NCBI RefSeq assembly: GCF_007954585.1
Contig: NZ_CP042382.1
Location: forward strand, 3,100,001-3,164,000
Direction of reading: 5' to 3'
Length of the DNA stretch: 64,000 bases
Source of the DNA: Pistricoccus aurantiacus
GTDB lineage: Bacteria; Pseudomonadota; Gammaproteobacteria; Pseudomonadales; Halomonadaceae
Within the stretch, counting starts at the first letter, position 1. Each line of letters starts with the position of its first letter. Position numbers and translations under genes: made by a program. Below are positions 10,735 to 23,610 of the stretch, one piece after another. A model generated the notes under the pieces. It did no database searches. It saw only the letters and a program-made list of their open reading frames with translations, and was not told the origin of the DNA.

Positions 10735-10763
10735 ATTGTACACGACTCTTTTCGCAGAGTTAA
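10735..10763 (-). promoter_or_regulatory. Sigma-70 promoter of rplM-rpsI
   Basis: The minus strand shows TTAACT (10763-10758), 17 bases, then TACAAT (10740-10735). A GC-rich discriminator (GCGCGC) follows the -10 element, as is common at stringently controlled ribosomal promoters. Confidence 0.65.
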
Positions 10764-10794
10764 GAGCATAGAGCTTTCCCCGATCGGCGTTGAA

Positions 10795-12024
10795 TCAGGC
10801 CTTGTGCGCCAGGGCCAGATACTCCCTGGACTGCATTTCCTGAAGTCGCGACTGGGTGCGCGTGAACTCGAAACTCAGCTTGCTTCCGGTATACAGATCC
10901 GTCGCCGTGGTTTCCGCGGACATCAGCAGCTTGACTCCGCGATCATAGAATTCGTCGACTAGATTGATGAAGCGGCGCGCCTGATCATCCTGCCCGCGGC
11001 CCATCCGCGGCACCTGAGATATCAGCACGCTATGAAACTCCCGTGCCAGTTCGATGTAATCATTTTGACTACGTGGGCCCTCGCAGAGCTCGGCGAAATC
11101 AAACCAGACGATGCCTTCATGCAGACATTTGGCGCGAATCCTGCGGCCGTTGATCTCCAGATCCACCTCTTGCTCACCTTCGCTTCCCGCCAGTTCGACG
11201 AAGCTGTTGGCCAACGCCCTTTCTGCGGCAGCATTCGCTGGTGAGTGAAATACCTGGGTTCGTTCGAGGGTGCGCAGCCGATAATCGACCCCGGAATCCA
11301 CGTTGACCACTTCGCAGTACTTTTCGAGAAGTGCGATGGCTGGCAGGAAACGCGAGCGCTGCAAACCATCCTTGTAAAGCTCCCGGGGCGGGATATTGGA
11401 GGTCGCCACCAGCACGACACCTCGGGAAAACAGCGCCTCGAGTAGATTAGCGAGAATCATTGCATCGGTAATGTCCTTGACGAAAAATTCATCGAAGCAG
11501 ATCACTCGCGCTTCCGCGGCGAACTTGGCGCCGATCAATTCCAGCGGGTTCTTTTCTCCCTTGTAATGATTGAGCTCCGCGTGCACCCGCTGCATGAATC
11601 GATGAAAATGAGTGCGCATCTTGTCGGGAAAGGGCAATCCCTCGTAGAACGTATCCACCAGATAGGTCTTGCCCCGACCGACACCGCCCCAGAGATACAA
11701 TCCCTGGATGTCAGTCGTCGCATCCAGGACCGATTTTTTTTGACCGCGGACTTTAGCGCTGCTGAACAGTCCGGACATCCTCGAACGCAGCGCCTTCTTG
11801 ACAGTCTTGGCGGGAGGCTTTTCCATGGAAGTCGTTTCAAGCAACTGCTCGAAAAGACGCTGCAGATGCTTTACCGCCTTTTCCTGGGAGGCATCGTACT
11901 CGAATCCCTTGCGAGACAGATTTTCTCGGTAGCGAGCCATCGGCGACAACGCCCTGAATTGCCCCGCTGAATGAGAGGAAGCCGCCGACAAAGTCGTCTT
12001 GATGGAAGTTGGTTTGGCGCACAT
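10795..12024 (-). CDS. zapE: Cell division protein ZapE (AFG1-like ATPase)
   Basis: AAA-type ATPase that associates with the FtsZ ring. Walker A GGVGRGKT lies at residues 113-120, followed by YLVDTFYEGLPF. Walker B is ARVICFDEFFV, followed by DITDAMILANLLEALF, VVLVATSNIPPRELYKDGLQ and RFINLVDEFYDRGVKL. All are typical of ZapE/AFG1. From the ATG at 12024 it has 409 residues. An internal ATG at 11940 gives 381 residues and aligns more closely with known N-termini, so the start is uncertain. It is divergent from zapG. Confidence 0.93.
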   Translation of the reverse strand: MCAKPTSIKTTLSAASSHSAGQFRALSPMARYRENLSRKGFEYDASQEKAVKHLQRLFEQLLETTSMEKPPAKTVKKALRSRMSGLFSSAKVRGQKKSVLDATTDIQGLYLWGGVGRGKTYLVDTFYEGLPFPDKMRTHFHRFMQRVHAELNHYKGEKNPLELIGAKFAAEARVICFDEFFVKDITDAMILANLLEALFSRGVVLVATSNIPPRELYKDGLQRSRFLPAIALLEKYCEVVNVDSGVDYRLRTLERTQVFHSPANAAAERALANSFVELAGSEGEQEVDLEINGRRIRAKCLHEGIVWFDFAELCEGPRSQNDYIELAREFHSVLISQVPRMGRGQDDQARRFINLVDEFYDRGVKLLMSAETTATDLYTGSKLSFEFTRTQSRLQEMQSREYLALAHKA

Positions 12025-12206
12025 GAACTGACTCGAGACGATGCTGAAAAGGCCGCATTGTACGCCATGCCTATCCTTTGCGCACCGTGGGCGTACAAGT
12101 GCATTGACCCGAGTCTTGTCTTGCCTCGTATAATAACGACACATCGATTTGGCCTACGTTGGAGATGCGCAGGCCAGAAAGTCCAATGAAGCGGAGATAG
12201 TTCCAC

Positions 12207-12653
12207 GTGGAAGCAAGCAATATCGAATGGATTGCCACTATTGTGGTCAGTGGCTTGATCGGCGTGGCCATCGGCGCGCTGGGCTATCATCTTTTCAATA
12301 CCGATAGTACAAGCAACCAGAAAAAGCGCCAGCGGCTGGCGGAACTCGAGCTTGAGCTCAATCAGACCAGAGAAGCCTTTACCGCACATGTCCAACGCGC
12401 CCGAGAGCTTTCCGACAGCATCAAGAGTCAAAGCGAAATGCTCGAGCAACACCTTGCCCAAGATGCGGAAACGCTATCCGGGACACTGCGCCTTCAACAC
12501 GGCTCGAATATGACTCATGCTGCAACGGAGAACGCGGCACCGGCGATGCCACGGGATTACGCGGATGGCAACCACGGTACCCTATCGGAAAACTTCGGCC
12601 TCGAACACGAAGACAACGAGGCGAATCAACCTTCTCCGGCACCGCGCTATTAA
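12207..12653 (+). CDS. zapG: ZapG/YhcB family inner-membrane protein (DUF1043)
   Basis: A 148-residue protein with one N-terminal transmembrane helix (residues about 8-29). A coiled coil follows (KKRQRLAELELELNQTREAF and onwards, about 38-90), then a low-complexity C-terminus. This is the YhcB/ZapG layout, a protein linked to division and envelope growth. The start is GTG, supported by GGAG (12193-12196) 10 bases upstream. It is divergent from zapE, another division gene. Confidence 0.85.
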   Translation: MEASNIEWIATIVVSGLIGVAIGALGYHLFNTDSTSNQKKRQRLAELELELNQTREAFTAHVQRARELSDSIKSQSEMLEQHLAQDAETLSGTLRLQHGSNMTHAATENAAPAMPRDYADGNHGTLSENFGLEHEDNEANQPSPAPRY

Positions 12654-12670
12654 GCGCCGAAAAGCGCTTA
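12651..12670. terminator. Short hairpin formed across the two convergent stop codons
   Basis: TAAGCGC (12651-12657) pairs with GCGCTTA (12664-12670) around CGAAAA. The outer TAA/TTA are the stop codons of zapG and of the convergent Nif3-like gene. The stem is short and has no T-tract, so termination is possible but weak. Confidence 0.45.
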
Positions 12671-13426
12671 CACCGGATTGTCGATTTCCATGTAACGATG
12701 CTCGATACCGAAGCGCTCCTCCAGCCACGTCCCCATCGCCTGTACGCCGTAGCGTTCCGTGGCGTGATGGCCCGCCGCCAAGTAGGTGATACCCAGCTCT
12801 CGGGCCAGATGCGTTGTACGCTCGGAAATCTCACCGGAAATAAATGCATCCGCGCCGGCTTCCCAGGCTTGGACGATCATGTCCTGGGCGGCGCCGGTGC
12901 ACCAGGCGAGGCTACGAATCTCTCGATCGTGACCTTCGATCAGCAGCGGCTTGCGACCAAGACGCTCCCAGACCAGCGCCGCCAGCGCCTGACTGTCGAG
13001 TGCCGACGACGGGCATCCCTGCCATAAAAGCCCCTGGCCAAGATCGCCATCCACACACCCCTCTACCACCAGATCCAGCTGCTGGGCTAGCTGAGCGTTG
13101 TTGCCCAGCTCTGCGTGCGCGTCCAGCGGCAGGTGATAGGCCAGCAGATTAATATCATGGAGCATCAAGGTCGCCAGCCGCTTGCGTTTGATACCGGTGA
13201 TCTCCACGGGCTCGTTCTTCCAGAAATAGCCATGATGCACCAGTACCAGATCCGCCTGCCAGGCGACCGCTTCGTCAAGCAGCGTCTGGCAGGCGGTCAC
13301 GCCGCTCATGATGCGATTAATACGCTCCTTTCCCGATACCTGCAGTCCGTTAACGGTAAAATCCTTGAACCGCGCCGGCTCTAGACGAGCATCACAGGCG
13401 GCTACTAGGGTATCTCGACCGATCAT
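12668..13426 (-). CDS. Nif3-like dinuclear metal centre hexameric protein (YbgI family)
   Basis: Protein of 252 residues in the Nif3/DUF34 family. It shows KDFTVNGLQVSG near the N-terminus and the metal-binding LVLVHHGYFW (His64, His65). YHLPLDAHAELGNNAQLAQQL and, near the C-terminus, GHHATERYGVQAMG complete the metal site. Some members are annotated as GTP cyclohydrolase I type 2, but the physiological role is unsettled. The start at 13426 is chosen because AAGGAGA lies just upstream. The longer frame from 13477 has no such site. Confidence 0.92.
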   Translation of the reverse strand: MIGRDTLVAACDARLEPARFKDFTVNGLQVSGKERINRIMSGVTACQTLLDEAVAWQADLVLVHHGYFWKNEPVEITGIKRKRLATLMLHDINLLAYHLPLDAHAELGNNAQLAQQLDLVVEGCVDGDLGQGLLWQGCPSSALDSQALAALVWERLGRKPLLIEGHDREIRSLAWCTGAAQDMIVQAWEAGADAFISGEISERTTHLARELGITYLAAGHHATERYGVQAMGTWLEERFGIEHRYMEIDNPV

Positions 13427-13581
13427 GGCTTCTCCTTGCACCGTTACGTTTGTATCGTCCGTCATATCAATCCGCATTGCCTGTCCGGCGACTCGGTAGC
13501 AGAAGTTACGGCGTTGGCAATGTTACACTGCCGCCATTTTAACACCGTGAATCGCTAGCGTTCATTAATAAGGATCCGGGT

Positions 13582-14822
<1,241 letters not shown>

Positions 14823-14826
<4 letters not shown>

Positions 14827-16157
14827 GCGCGATCACCCTGCCCCTTGATTCGAAGCTCGGCGGAACGGGCATGGGCGGTCAAGGACTCACCTCGCGCCAG
14901 CCGCGAAGCAGTCTCGCCCAACTGCGCCGCTCCCTGAGCGGTGCACTGAATGATCGAGGAGCGCTTCTGGAAGTCGTAGACACCCAAAGGCGATGAAAAA
15001 CGCGCCGTGCCGGAAGTCGGCAGCACGTGATTGGGTCCGGCGCAGTAGTCCCCCAGCGCCTCGGAGGTATAGCGTCCGAGGAAGATTGCGCCGGCGTGAC
15101 GAACCTCCGCAAGCCAGCTCTGCGCATCAATCACGGAAAGTTCCAGATGTTCCGGCGCGATACGATTGATCAGGGTTATGGCTTCATGGCGGCCCCGGCA
15201 CTCGATCAGCGCACCGCGCCTCTCGAGAGAAGCGCCAATGATTTCCGCGCGTTCCATGCTCGGCAGCAGGCGCTCGATGGATGCCGCGACCGCGTTCAGG
15301 TGCTCGCTATCCCAGCCCACCAGAATCGCCTGGGCATCCTCGTCGTGTTCCGCCTGGGAGAACAGATCCATTGCCAGCCAGTCCGGGTCCGTGGTGCCAT
15401 CGCTGACGACCAGAATCTCCGAAGGGCCGGCGATCATGTCGATCCCCACCTGACCGAACACCGCTCGCTTGGCGGTGGCGACATAGATGTTGCCCGGACC
15501 GACGATCTTGTCGACCCGCGGCACCGTCTCGGTGCCATAGGCCAGCGCCGCTACCGCCTGGGCGCCACCGAGGGTGAAGACACGATCCACCTGTGCCAGA
15601 TGCGCCGCCGCCAGCACCAGCTCGTTGACGACGCCATCCGGGGTCGGCACCACCATGATGATTTCCTTCACCCCTGCCACCCGAGCGGGAATGGCGTTCA
15701 TCAGCACCGACGAAGGGTAGGCCGCCTTGCCGCCGGGCACATAGATACCGACCCTATCCAGCGGGGTGACCTGCTGGCCCAGCAGATTGCCCAGTTCATC
15801 CGTATAGTGCCAGGATTCTGGCTTCTGGCGCTGATGATAGTTCCGCACACGCTCGGCGGCGACGCTCAAGGCGTCCCGCTGGGCCGGCGGTAGACCACGA
15901 TAGGCGGCCTCGAGACGTCCGGCGCCCAGGGTCAGCTCCGTCATGTCCTGGGCATCGAGTCGATCGAAGCGCCGAGTGTAGTCGAGCAGGGCCGCGTCCC
16001 CGTCAAGGCGCACCGCGCCGATGATTTCCTCGACCCGGGCCGCCACCTCCGCGCTGGACACGCCCTCCCAGGCCAGCAGATCATTCAGCCGGCTATCGAA
16101 GTCGCTTGCATCGGTGGACAGACGAGTGATATCGATCTTCAAATCAGTAGGACTCAT
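14823..16157 (-). CDS. hisD: Histidinol dehydrogenase
   Basis: Zinc enzyme that oxidises histidinol to histidine in two NAD-dependent steps, ending the pathway. It has 444 residues. Signatures include [51 protein letters not shown] and [19 protein letters not shown]. It lies downstream of hisG on the same strand. No hisC follows. Its end overlaps degS by 4 bases, leaving no room for a terminator between them. Confidence 0.97.
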
Positions 16158-16220
16158 AACGATGGGCTCATAGGTTCTCTGGCGGACAAGGCGGATCCAT
16201 CACGATGGACGGCGACGGAA

Positions 16221-16880
16221 TCAGGCAAGCGCCGAATGCGTCTGCCTACGGTTGTCGACCGCTTCGCGCAGGCGCTCGATCAAGGGCTTCAACTGCCGGT
16301 GCTTCATGGTCATGGCGGCCTGATTGACCACCAGACGAGTGCTGATGGAAGCAATGACCTCGCGAGGCTCCATGCCGTTGGCCCGCAGCGTATTGCCAGT
16401 ATCGACAATATCGACGATCTCGTCCGCCAGATTCATCAACGGCGCCAGCTCCATGGCCCCATACAGCTTGATGACCTCGGCTTGAATACCCCGTTGTGCA
16501 TAGTAACTTCGCGCCACGGAAACGAATTTGGTGGCGACCCGACGCCTCGGTCCGGCGGGGCGGGCATCGCGAATACCCGCGGTCATCAGCTTGCAGCGGG
16601 CGATTTCCAGATCCAGCGGTTCGTAAAGGCCTTCCGCGCCATGTTCCAGCAGCGTGTCCTTGCCTGCCACGCCGAGATCCGCCGCTCCCAGCTGCACGTA
16701 GGTCGGCACGTCGGAAGCGCGAATCACCACCAGCTTGACATTCGCCAGATTGGTGTCAAATAGCAGTTTACGGCTTTTTTTCAGATCCTCCGTCGGACAA
16801 ATCCCCGCGTCCGCCAGCAGCGGTAAGGTTTCATCGAGGATACGACCCTTGGAAAGCGCCAGAATCAATTGTTTGGACAT
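16221..16880 (-). CDS. hisG: ATP phosphoribosyltransferase catalytic subunit, short form
   Basis: First enzyme of histidine synthesis (ATP + PRPP). At 219 residues it is the short form, which lacks the regulatory C-terminal domain and needs the HisZ subunit encoded elsewhere. Motifs: [20 protein letters not shown] at the N-terminus, [11 protein letters not shown], and the PRPP-binding [17 protein letters not shown]. The ATG at 16880 gives the family N-terminus. One at 16892 is also in frame, and neither has a strong ribosome-binding site. It lies between murA and hisD. Confidence 0.95.
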   Translation of the reverse strand: MSKQLILALSKGRILDETLPLLADAGICPTEDLKKSRKLLFDTNLANVKLVVIRASDVPTYVQLGAADLGVAGKDTLLEHGAEGLYEPLDLEIARCKLMTAGIRDARPAGPRRRVATKFVSVARSYYAQRGIQAEVIKLYGAMELAPLMNLADEIVDIVDTGNTLRANGMEPREVIASISTRLVVNQAAMTMKHRQLKPLIERLREAVDNRRQTHSALA

Positions 16881-16934
16881 CGTGCCATACACTTATGAAT
16901 AAATTGGATGCCTAATCAATAACTTGTTCAACAT

Positions 16935-18463
<1,529 letters not shown>

Positions 18464-18538
18464 GAGAAGCCTCCTTGAGTTGCACTGGCGTAGCGGTCTG
18501 ACTCGGTGCCAGACCCTCGCCATGGTATACAAAAGCAA

Positions 18539-18572
18539 AGGGCTTGGCGATGGCGAAGCCACTCCAAGCCCT
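18539..18572 (-). terminator. Hairpin after the mla operon
   Basis: AGGGCTTGG pairs with CCAAGCCCT over 9 bases, with additional pairing inside the loop. On the minus strand it is followed by TTGCTTTTG. It lies between mlaB and the BolA-like gene. Confidence 0.7.
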
Positions 18573-18606
18573 CTGGCGACACTGCTTGATTGAGCCCGAA
18601 TGCGCG

Positions 18607-18990
18607 CTATGGCGCCGGATCGCTCGCCTGTGTTTTATCTGACGCTTTTTCCTGGTCAGACGCTGCCTCACTGCCTGGCAACAGGGCATCGAGTCCCGCC
18701 AACTCTGTCAGCCGCTTGAGCGGCTTGGAAAGTGCAACCTCCTGCACCTTGACCCCGGAACGATGCGCGTCGCGAAGCCATTCGAGCACCACGCTCAGGG
18801 CCGCGCTGCTGACCTGGTCCACACCGCTCATATCGATACTGACGGTACTTTGCGCTGGCCGCTGCTCCAGCCATTGATGCCCGGCAGCGGCCAGCGGCGG
18901 CGCCACCGAGAAATCCACATCCCCGGACGCCAGCAGACGATCCTCCCGGGCCTCCAGACGAGCTCCCTCTCCCTCGAACAGTTGGGTCAT
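18607..18990 (-). CDS. mlaB: MlaB, STAS-domain subunit of the phospholipid transporter
   Basis: Cytoplasmic STAS protein that stabilises the MlaF ATPase in the MlaFEDB complex. It has 127 residues. SIDMSGVDQVSSAALSVVLE (about 51-70) is the STAS core loop with the conserved Ser. The C-terminal 20 residues are a Ser/Asp/Ala/Lys-rich tail not expected in the domain. It overlaps mlaC by 4 bases and is the last gene of mlaFEDCB. Confidence 0.88.
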   Translation of the reverse strand: MTQLFEGEGARLEAREDRLLASGDVDFSVAPPLAAAGHQWLEQRPAQSTVSIDMSGVDQVSSAALSVVLEWLRDAHRSGVKVQEVALSKPLKRLTELAGLDALLPGSEAASDQEKASDKTQASDPAP

Positions 18991-19646
18991 GCGTTGCCGC
19001 CCTGCTCGAGCTCATCGACACCCACTTCCGGCGCCCAGTTGTCGATGACCGCATCATAATCGCGGTTCTGGTTACGCATCGCCTGATCGAACTGATTGCG
19101 GAAAGTCAGCCCCAGGTTGATGCCGTTGACAATGACGTTGACCACTTTCCATTCGCCGTCTCCCAGACGCAAGGAGTAGCTGACCGGATAGATCTTGCCA
19201 TCGCTTGCCACCACTTCCATATCGACGCTGGCCTGATCCTCGTAACGCGAGCTCTGATTATCCAGCACGCGAATATCCTGATAATCGAAGGTCACCAACC
19301 CCTTGGCATAGGTGTCGATCAGGGTCTGCCGAAACACGTCCGCGAAACGCGAGCGCTGGGCGGGACTGGCGTTCTTGAAATACCGTCCCATGACGCTGGC
19401 ACCGATGTAGCGAAAATCCGCGATATTTTCCAGGCTGTCGTCGACGACGGCTTCCAGCTCATCGGGATTGTTCTTGAAATAGTCCTTGCGACCTTCGATC
19501 TTGCTCATCAGCGTATCCACGCTTTGGCGAATCATCTGCTCCGGGCGCTGATCGGCCTGTTGCGCCAAGGCCATCCCCGCGCCAAGACTCAATAGAAGTG
19601 CCAGCAGCAAGCTCGAGAATCTAGAAGCTGTCATTGCGTATCGCAT
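18987..19646 (-). CDS. mlaC: MlaC, periplasmic phospholipid shuttle
   Basis: Soluble periplasmic protein that carries phospholipids between the outer-membrane MlaA complex and MlaD. It has 219 residues with a signal peptide ending near ALAQQA. NIADFRYIGASVMGRYFKNA, RSRFADVFRQTLIDTYAKGL and GEWKVVNVIVNGINLGLTFR are family hallmarks. AAGGACG precedes the ATG at 19646, so this start is preferred to 19676. Confidence 0.94.
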   Translation of the reverse strand: MRYAMTASRFSSLLLALLLSLGAGMALAQQADQRPEQMIRQSVDTLMSKIEGRKDYFKNNPDELEAVVDDSLENIADFRYIGASVMGRYFKNASPAQRSRFADVFRQTLIDTYAKGLVTFDYQDIRVLDNQSSRYEDQASVDMEVVASDGKIYPVSYSLRLGDGEWKVVNVIVNGINLGLTFRNQFDQAMRNQNRDYDAVIDNWAPEVGVDELEQGGNA

Positions 19647-19672
19647 CGAATCGTCCTTTTGCTGTGATCGGG

Positions 19673-20137
19673 TCATTTCTCGACCATTTCGGAAACGAAC
19701 TGTTGAATCAATTCTTCCAGCACCAAGGCTGACTGAGTGTCACGAATGGTGTCGTTATCCTTGAGCATGTTCGGCGCGCCGCCAACGGAAATACCGATAT
19801 ACTGCTCCCCCAGCAGACCGGCGGTCAGGATAGCGGCGGTGGAATCCTCCGGTAGATCCCCTTCCAGGGAGCTGTCCAGCGCCATGGTCACGGTAGCATC
19901 GAACCATTCCTCGTCGAGTTCGATACTGGTCACGCGACCGATGGTCACCCCGGCCAGTGTGACCCTCGCCCGAGGCTTGAGACCACCGATATTGGAAAAA
20001 TTGGCCTTGAGAGTAAAATTCTCATCGACCTTTCCCAGGGACAAGCCGCTGACCTGCAGCCCCAGGAACAGAATCCCCAGGATGCCGGCGAGCATGAACA
20101 GCCCCACCCCGAACTCGATCATCTTGCTGCGCTTCAT
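19673..20137 (-). CDS. mlaD: MlaD, MCE-domain substrate-binding subunit
   Basis: Inner-membrane-anchored MCE protein that forms the hexameric periplasmic ring of the Mla transporter. It has 154 residues: one transmembrane helix (about 9-29) and an MCE domain ([32 protein letters not shown], then [18 protein letters not shown]). It overlaps mlaE by 4 bases. Confidence 0.95.
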   Translation of the reverse strand: MKRSKMIEFGVGLFMLAGILGILFLGLQVSGLSLGKVDENFTLKANFSNIGGLKPRARVTLAGVTIGRVTSIELDEEWFDATVTMALDSSLEGDLPEDSTAAILTAGLLGEQYIGISVGGAPNMLKDNDTIRDTQSALVLEELIQQFVSEMVEK

Positions 20138-20916
20138 CCTAGTTCTCCAAACATCAGCGCGGTAAGTACAAAATCCAGCCCCAGTACCGCCAACGAAGAG
20201 TACACCACGGTACGGGTCGTCGCCCGCGAGATCCCTTCGGAAGTCGGCACCAGGTCATAACCTTGAAATACCGCGATCCAGGTCACCACCAAGGCAAACA
20301 CCAGGCTCTTGAGCATGCCGTTGCCGATATCGTTGAACAACTCGACGCTGGACTGCATGCTGCTCCAATAGGAGCCTTCGAACACTCCAAGCCAATCCAC
20401 GCCAACCAGATAGCCGCCCCAGATGCCGATGACGCTGAAGCCCACCGTCAGCAGGGGCAACGAAACGAAGCCGGCCCACAGGCGCGGCGCCACGATGCGG
20501 CGCAACGGGTCGACGCCAATCATCTCCATGCTGGTCAACTGCTCCGTGGCCTTCATCAAACCGATTTCCGCGGTCAGGGCGGACCCGGCCCGTCCGGCGA
20601 ACAGAAGCGCCGCCACCACCGGCGACAGCTCCCGCAGCAGGGTCAGAGAGACCATTTGCCCCAGCGCCTCCTCGGCGCCGAAGTCCACCAGAATGGTATA
20701 GCCCTGTAGCGCCAGCACCATGCCGATGAACAGTCCCGAAACCAGCACGATGGCCAAGGACAGCACGCCGACGGAATGCATCTGATGCAGCCAAAGGTGC
20801 AGGCCCTGCCGGGAAGGAATGCCTACCATCGATCGCGATAGAAAAACGCCGGCGCGCCCCAGGGCTTCCAGCAATGTACAGCCGCGCCGCCCTAGGCGAA
20901 GAATGAATTCGATCAT
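20134..20916 (-). CDS. mlaE: MlaE, permease subunit
   Basis: Multi-pass inner-membrane permease of the phospholipid ABC transporter, 260 residues. The permease motif region [20 protein letters not shown], then [20 protein letters not shown], is clear, followed by hydrophobic helices. It overlaps mlaF and mlaD by 4 bases each. Confidence 0.96.
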   Translation of the reverse strand: MIEFILRLGRRGCTLLEALGRAGVFLSRSMVGIPSRQGLHLWLHQMHSVGVLSLAIVLVSGLFIGMVLALQGYTILVDFGAEEALGQMVSLTLLRELSPVVAALLFAGRAGSALTAEIGLMKATEQLTSMEMIGVDPLRRIVAPRLWAGFVSLPLLTVGFSVIGIWGGYLVGVDWLGVFEGSYWSSMQSSVELFNDIGNGMLKSLVFALVVTWIAVFQGYDLVPTSEGISRATTRTVVYSSLAVLGLDFVLTALMFGELG

Positions 20917-21725
20917 CGCCGACTCTCCGTCTGCAGGATATCGTCGAAAAACGCCGGAGCGGGATAATGAAACGGCACCGGGCCATCCGGCTCGCCGTGA
21001 ATGAACTGGCGGATCCGGGCGTCGTCGTCCACGTCGAGGGTTTGCGGCGTGCCCTGTGCCATCACCTTGCCGTCCGCGATGACATACACATAGTCGGCGA
21101 TGGAAAGGGTCTCCTTGATGTCATGGGAAACGATCACGCTGGTCAGACCCAAGGCTCGATTGGCGCGCTTGATCAACTGCACCAGCACACCCATGGAGAT
21201 GGGATCCTGGCCGACGAAGGGCTCATCGTAGAAGATCAGTTCCGGATCCAACGCCAGCGCTCGCGCCAAGGCCACCCGCCGGGCCATGCCACCGGAAAGT
21301 TCTGCCGGCATCAAGGATCGCGCGCCTCGCAGCCCGACGGATTCCAGTTTCATCAGTACCACGTCGCGTACCATGTCGTCGGTCAGCTTCGTGTGCACCC
21401 GCAGAGGAAAAGCCACGTTCTCGTATACGCTGAGATCGGAAAACAGCGCGCCGCTTTGAAACAGCATGCCCATGCGGCGGCGCAAGGCAAACAGGGCGCG
21501 CCGAGAAATACGATGAACATCCTGATCGGCGAAAGTCACCCGCCCCGCGTCCGGCGTCAGCTGTCCGCCCATCAGTTTCAATATCGTGGTCTTGCCGCTA
21601 CCGCTGGGGCCTAGGATCGCCGTGATCTTGCCTCGAGGAATGGTCATGTCCACTCCGCGAAAGATTTCCTTGTCGCCTCGGGAAAACCGCAACCCCTCGA
21701 CCACTACCAAGGGAGAATCGTCCAT
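20913..21725 (-). CDS. mlaF: MlaF, ATPase subunit
   Basis: ABC ATPase that drives the Mla phospholipid transporter. It has 270 residues. Walker [10 protein letters not shown] is at about 39-47, the signature is [19 protein letters not shown], Walker B is [14 protein letters not shown] and the switch histidine is in VIVSHD. It is the first gene of mlaFEDCB and is divergent from kdsD. The 252-bp gap to kdsD holds no gene that I can see. Confidence 0.96.
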   Translation of the reverse strand: MDDSPLVVVEGLRFSRGDKEIFRGVDMTIPRGKITAILGPSGSGKTTILKLMGGQLTPDAGRVTFADQDVHRISRRALFALRRRMGMLFQSGALFSDLSVYENVAFPLRVHTKLTDDMVRDVVLMKLESVGLRGARSLMPAELSGGMARRVALARALALDPELIFYDEPFVGQDPISMGVLVQLIKRANRALGLTSVIVSHDIKETLSIADYVYVIADGKVMAQGTPQTLDVDDDARIRQFIHGEPDGPVPFHYPAPAFFDDILQTESRR

Positions 21726-21977
21726 TCAGTCGGTCCTGGGTGAAATTATCGAACATCGTATCCTAACCTCGACGACTTTAGCCAGTATCCGCGAGCGTTC
21801 GCGGATATTCTCTTGTCGCCCTGATTCCAATAAAGGCGACGCGTTCGACGAGCCGCAATGATCGCTACAGCCTTCTCATTCTTTTACTGTACTTTTTGAT
21901 AGGCCTCCGCACTCTTTATTACCTTTGCCTGAGGGGAAGCGCTTGAGTCCAGTCTCTGGACAGGCAACAATTCCCTC

Positions 21978-22973
21978 ATGACCGATTCCCTCAAGACCCT
22001 CGACAGCGACTCTTCCTACCGCGCCAGCGCGCGCCGAGCCCTGCGGCTGGAAAGCGAGGCCATCGCGGCGCTCGAATCCCGGCTTGATGATCATTTCGAT
22101 CGCGCCTGCGAACTGATCCTGGCATGTCACGGCCGCGTGGTGGTGACCGGCATGGGCAAGTCCGGGCATATCGCCGGCAAGATCGCCGCGACCCTGGCCA
22201 GCACCGGTACGCCGGCCTTCTTCGTGCACCCGGGAGAAGCCAGCCACGGCGATCTGGGCATGATCACCCCCAAGGATATCGTGCTGGCGCTGTCGAATTC
22301 CGGTGAAACCAGCGAAGTGGTCGCCCTGATTCCGCTGCTCAAGCGCATCAAGGTGCCCCTGATCAGCATGACCGGGCGAACCACCTCTACTCTCGCCCGT
22401 CACGCGGATGCTCATCTGGATGCGGCGGTCGCCCGAGAGGCTTGTCCGCTGGATCTGGCGCCCACTTCCTCGACCACCGCCGCTCTGGCGCTGGGCGATG
22501 CCCTGGCAGTCACGCTGCTCGAATCCCGAGGATTTACCGCGGAGGATTTCGCCCTGACTCACCCGGGTGGTAGCCTGGGCCGGCGTCTGCTGCTCAAGGT
22601 AGCGGACCTGATGCATGAGGGCGCGCGTCTGCCCCAGGTGCCGCTGGGAAGCCCCCTGCGGGACGCCTTGCTGGAAATCACTCGTCAGGGGCTCGGCTTC
22701 ACCTGCGTGGTAGATGCTCGAGGCACGCTGGCGGGGGTGTATACCGATGGCGATCTGCGCCGCACCCTGGATCAGTATCACGATCTGCACGAACTCAAGG
22801 TGGATGATGTCATGACTCGGCCAGGCAAGCGCATTGCGCCAAACCTGCTGGCGGTGGAAGCGGTTCGCCTGATGGAAGACAATCGCATCACCGCCCTGGC
22901 GGTAGTGGACGATGAAGGCCGTCCGATAGGCGCCTTGCATATGCATGACCTGCTGGCCAGCGGCGTCATATAA
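21978..22973 (+). CDS. kdsD: D-arabinose 5-phosphate isomerase
   Basis: Interconverts ribulose 5-phosphate and arabinose 5-phosphate for KDO synthesis. It has 331 residues. A SIS domain (VVVTGMGKSGHIAGKIAATL, then ALSNSGETSEV) comes first. The loop GDALAVTLLESRGFTAEDFA and LTHPGGSLGRRLL follow, then two CBS domains. It starts the kdsD-kdsC-lptCAB run. Confidence 0.95.
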   Translation: MTDSLKTLDSDSSYRASARRALRLESEAIAALESRLDDHFDRACELILACHGRVVVTGMGKSGHIAGKIAATLASTGTPAFFVHPGEASHGDLGMITPKDIVLALSNSGETSEVVALIPLLKRIKVPLISMTGRTTSTLARHADAHLDAAVAREACPLDLAPTSSTTAALALGDALAVTLLESRGFTAEDFALTHPGGSLGRRLLLKVADLMHEGARLPQVPLGSPLRDALLEITRQGLGFTCVVDARGTLAGVYTDGDLRRTLDQYHDLHELKVDDVMTRPGKRIAPNLLAVEAVRLMEDNRITALAVVDDEGRPIGALHMHDLLASGVI

Positions 22974-23008
22974 GCGCCAGCCACAATCCGCTACTTCACG
23001 GAGACGAT

Positions 23009-23605
23009 ATGCCCTCTGCTACCAGCGACGGCTTTTCCGTTCGCGCGCAAAAAATCGAACTGCTGGCTCTGGACGTCGATGGCGTCTTGACGGACGGTCG
23101 GCTGTATTTTCATGCGGACGGCTCGGAAATCAAGACCTTTCATACCCAGGACGGCCATCGCCTCAAGCTGCTGCAACAATCAGGAATCAAGATAGCCCTG
23201 ATCACCGGACGCGAGTCGCCCATGGTGACCCGGCGCGCCGTGGCGCTGGGCATCGAGCACATCATTCAGGGCCGCGACGACAAGCTGGCCGCGCTGCAGG
23301 AACTGATGAACCAGTTGGGGCTCGATTTTTTCCAGGTCGCTTACTGCGGCGACGATCTGCCGGATCTTGCCGCCATCCACCTTGCGGGCCTTGGCATCAG
23401 CGTGCCCAACGCGCCGCCCTATATACAGGACGCGGCAGACTGGGTCACCCAAACTCCCGGCGGCTTTGGTGCCGTACGGGAGATTTGCGACAGGCTTCTA
23501 GAAGCCAGAGGCTGCTGGGAACGGGTGGTGGAAACCTTTCTGCAGGGCGCAAGTCTCAGCGACCACCCTCTTTCCGATCATTCCTCTGCCGATGAAGAAG
23601 GCTGA
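23009..23605 (+). CDS. kdsC: 3-deoxy-D-manno-octulosonate 8-phosphate phosphatase
   Basis: HAD-family phosphatase that produces free KDO. It has 198 residues. LALDVDGVLTDGRLYFHADG supplies the nucleophile Asp22 and Asp24. FHTQDGHRLKLLQQSGI, ALITGRESPMVTRRA and YCGDDLPDLAAI complete the active site. It lies 35 bases after kdsD and 5 bases before lptC. Confidence 0.95.
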   Translation: MPSATSDGFSVRAQKIELLALDVDGVLTDGRLYFHADGSEIKTFHTQDGHRLKLLQQSGIKIALITGRESPMVTRRAVALGIEHIIQGRDDKLAALQELMNQLGLDFFQVAYCGDDLPDLAAIHLAGLGISVPNAPPYIQDAADWVTQTPGGFGAVREICDRLLEARGCWERVVETFLQGASLSDHPLSDHSSADEEG

Positions 23606-23610
23606 TACCC

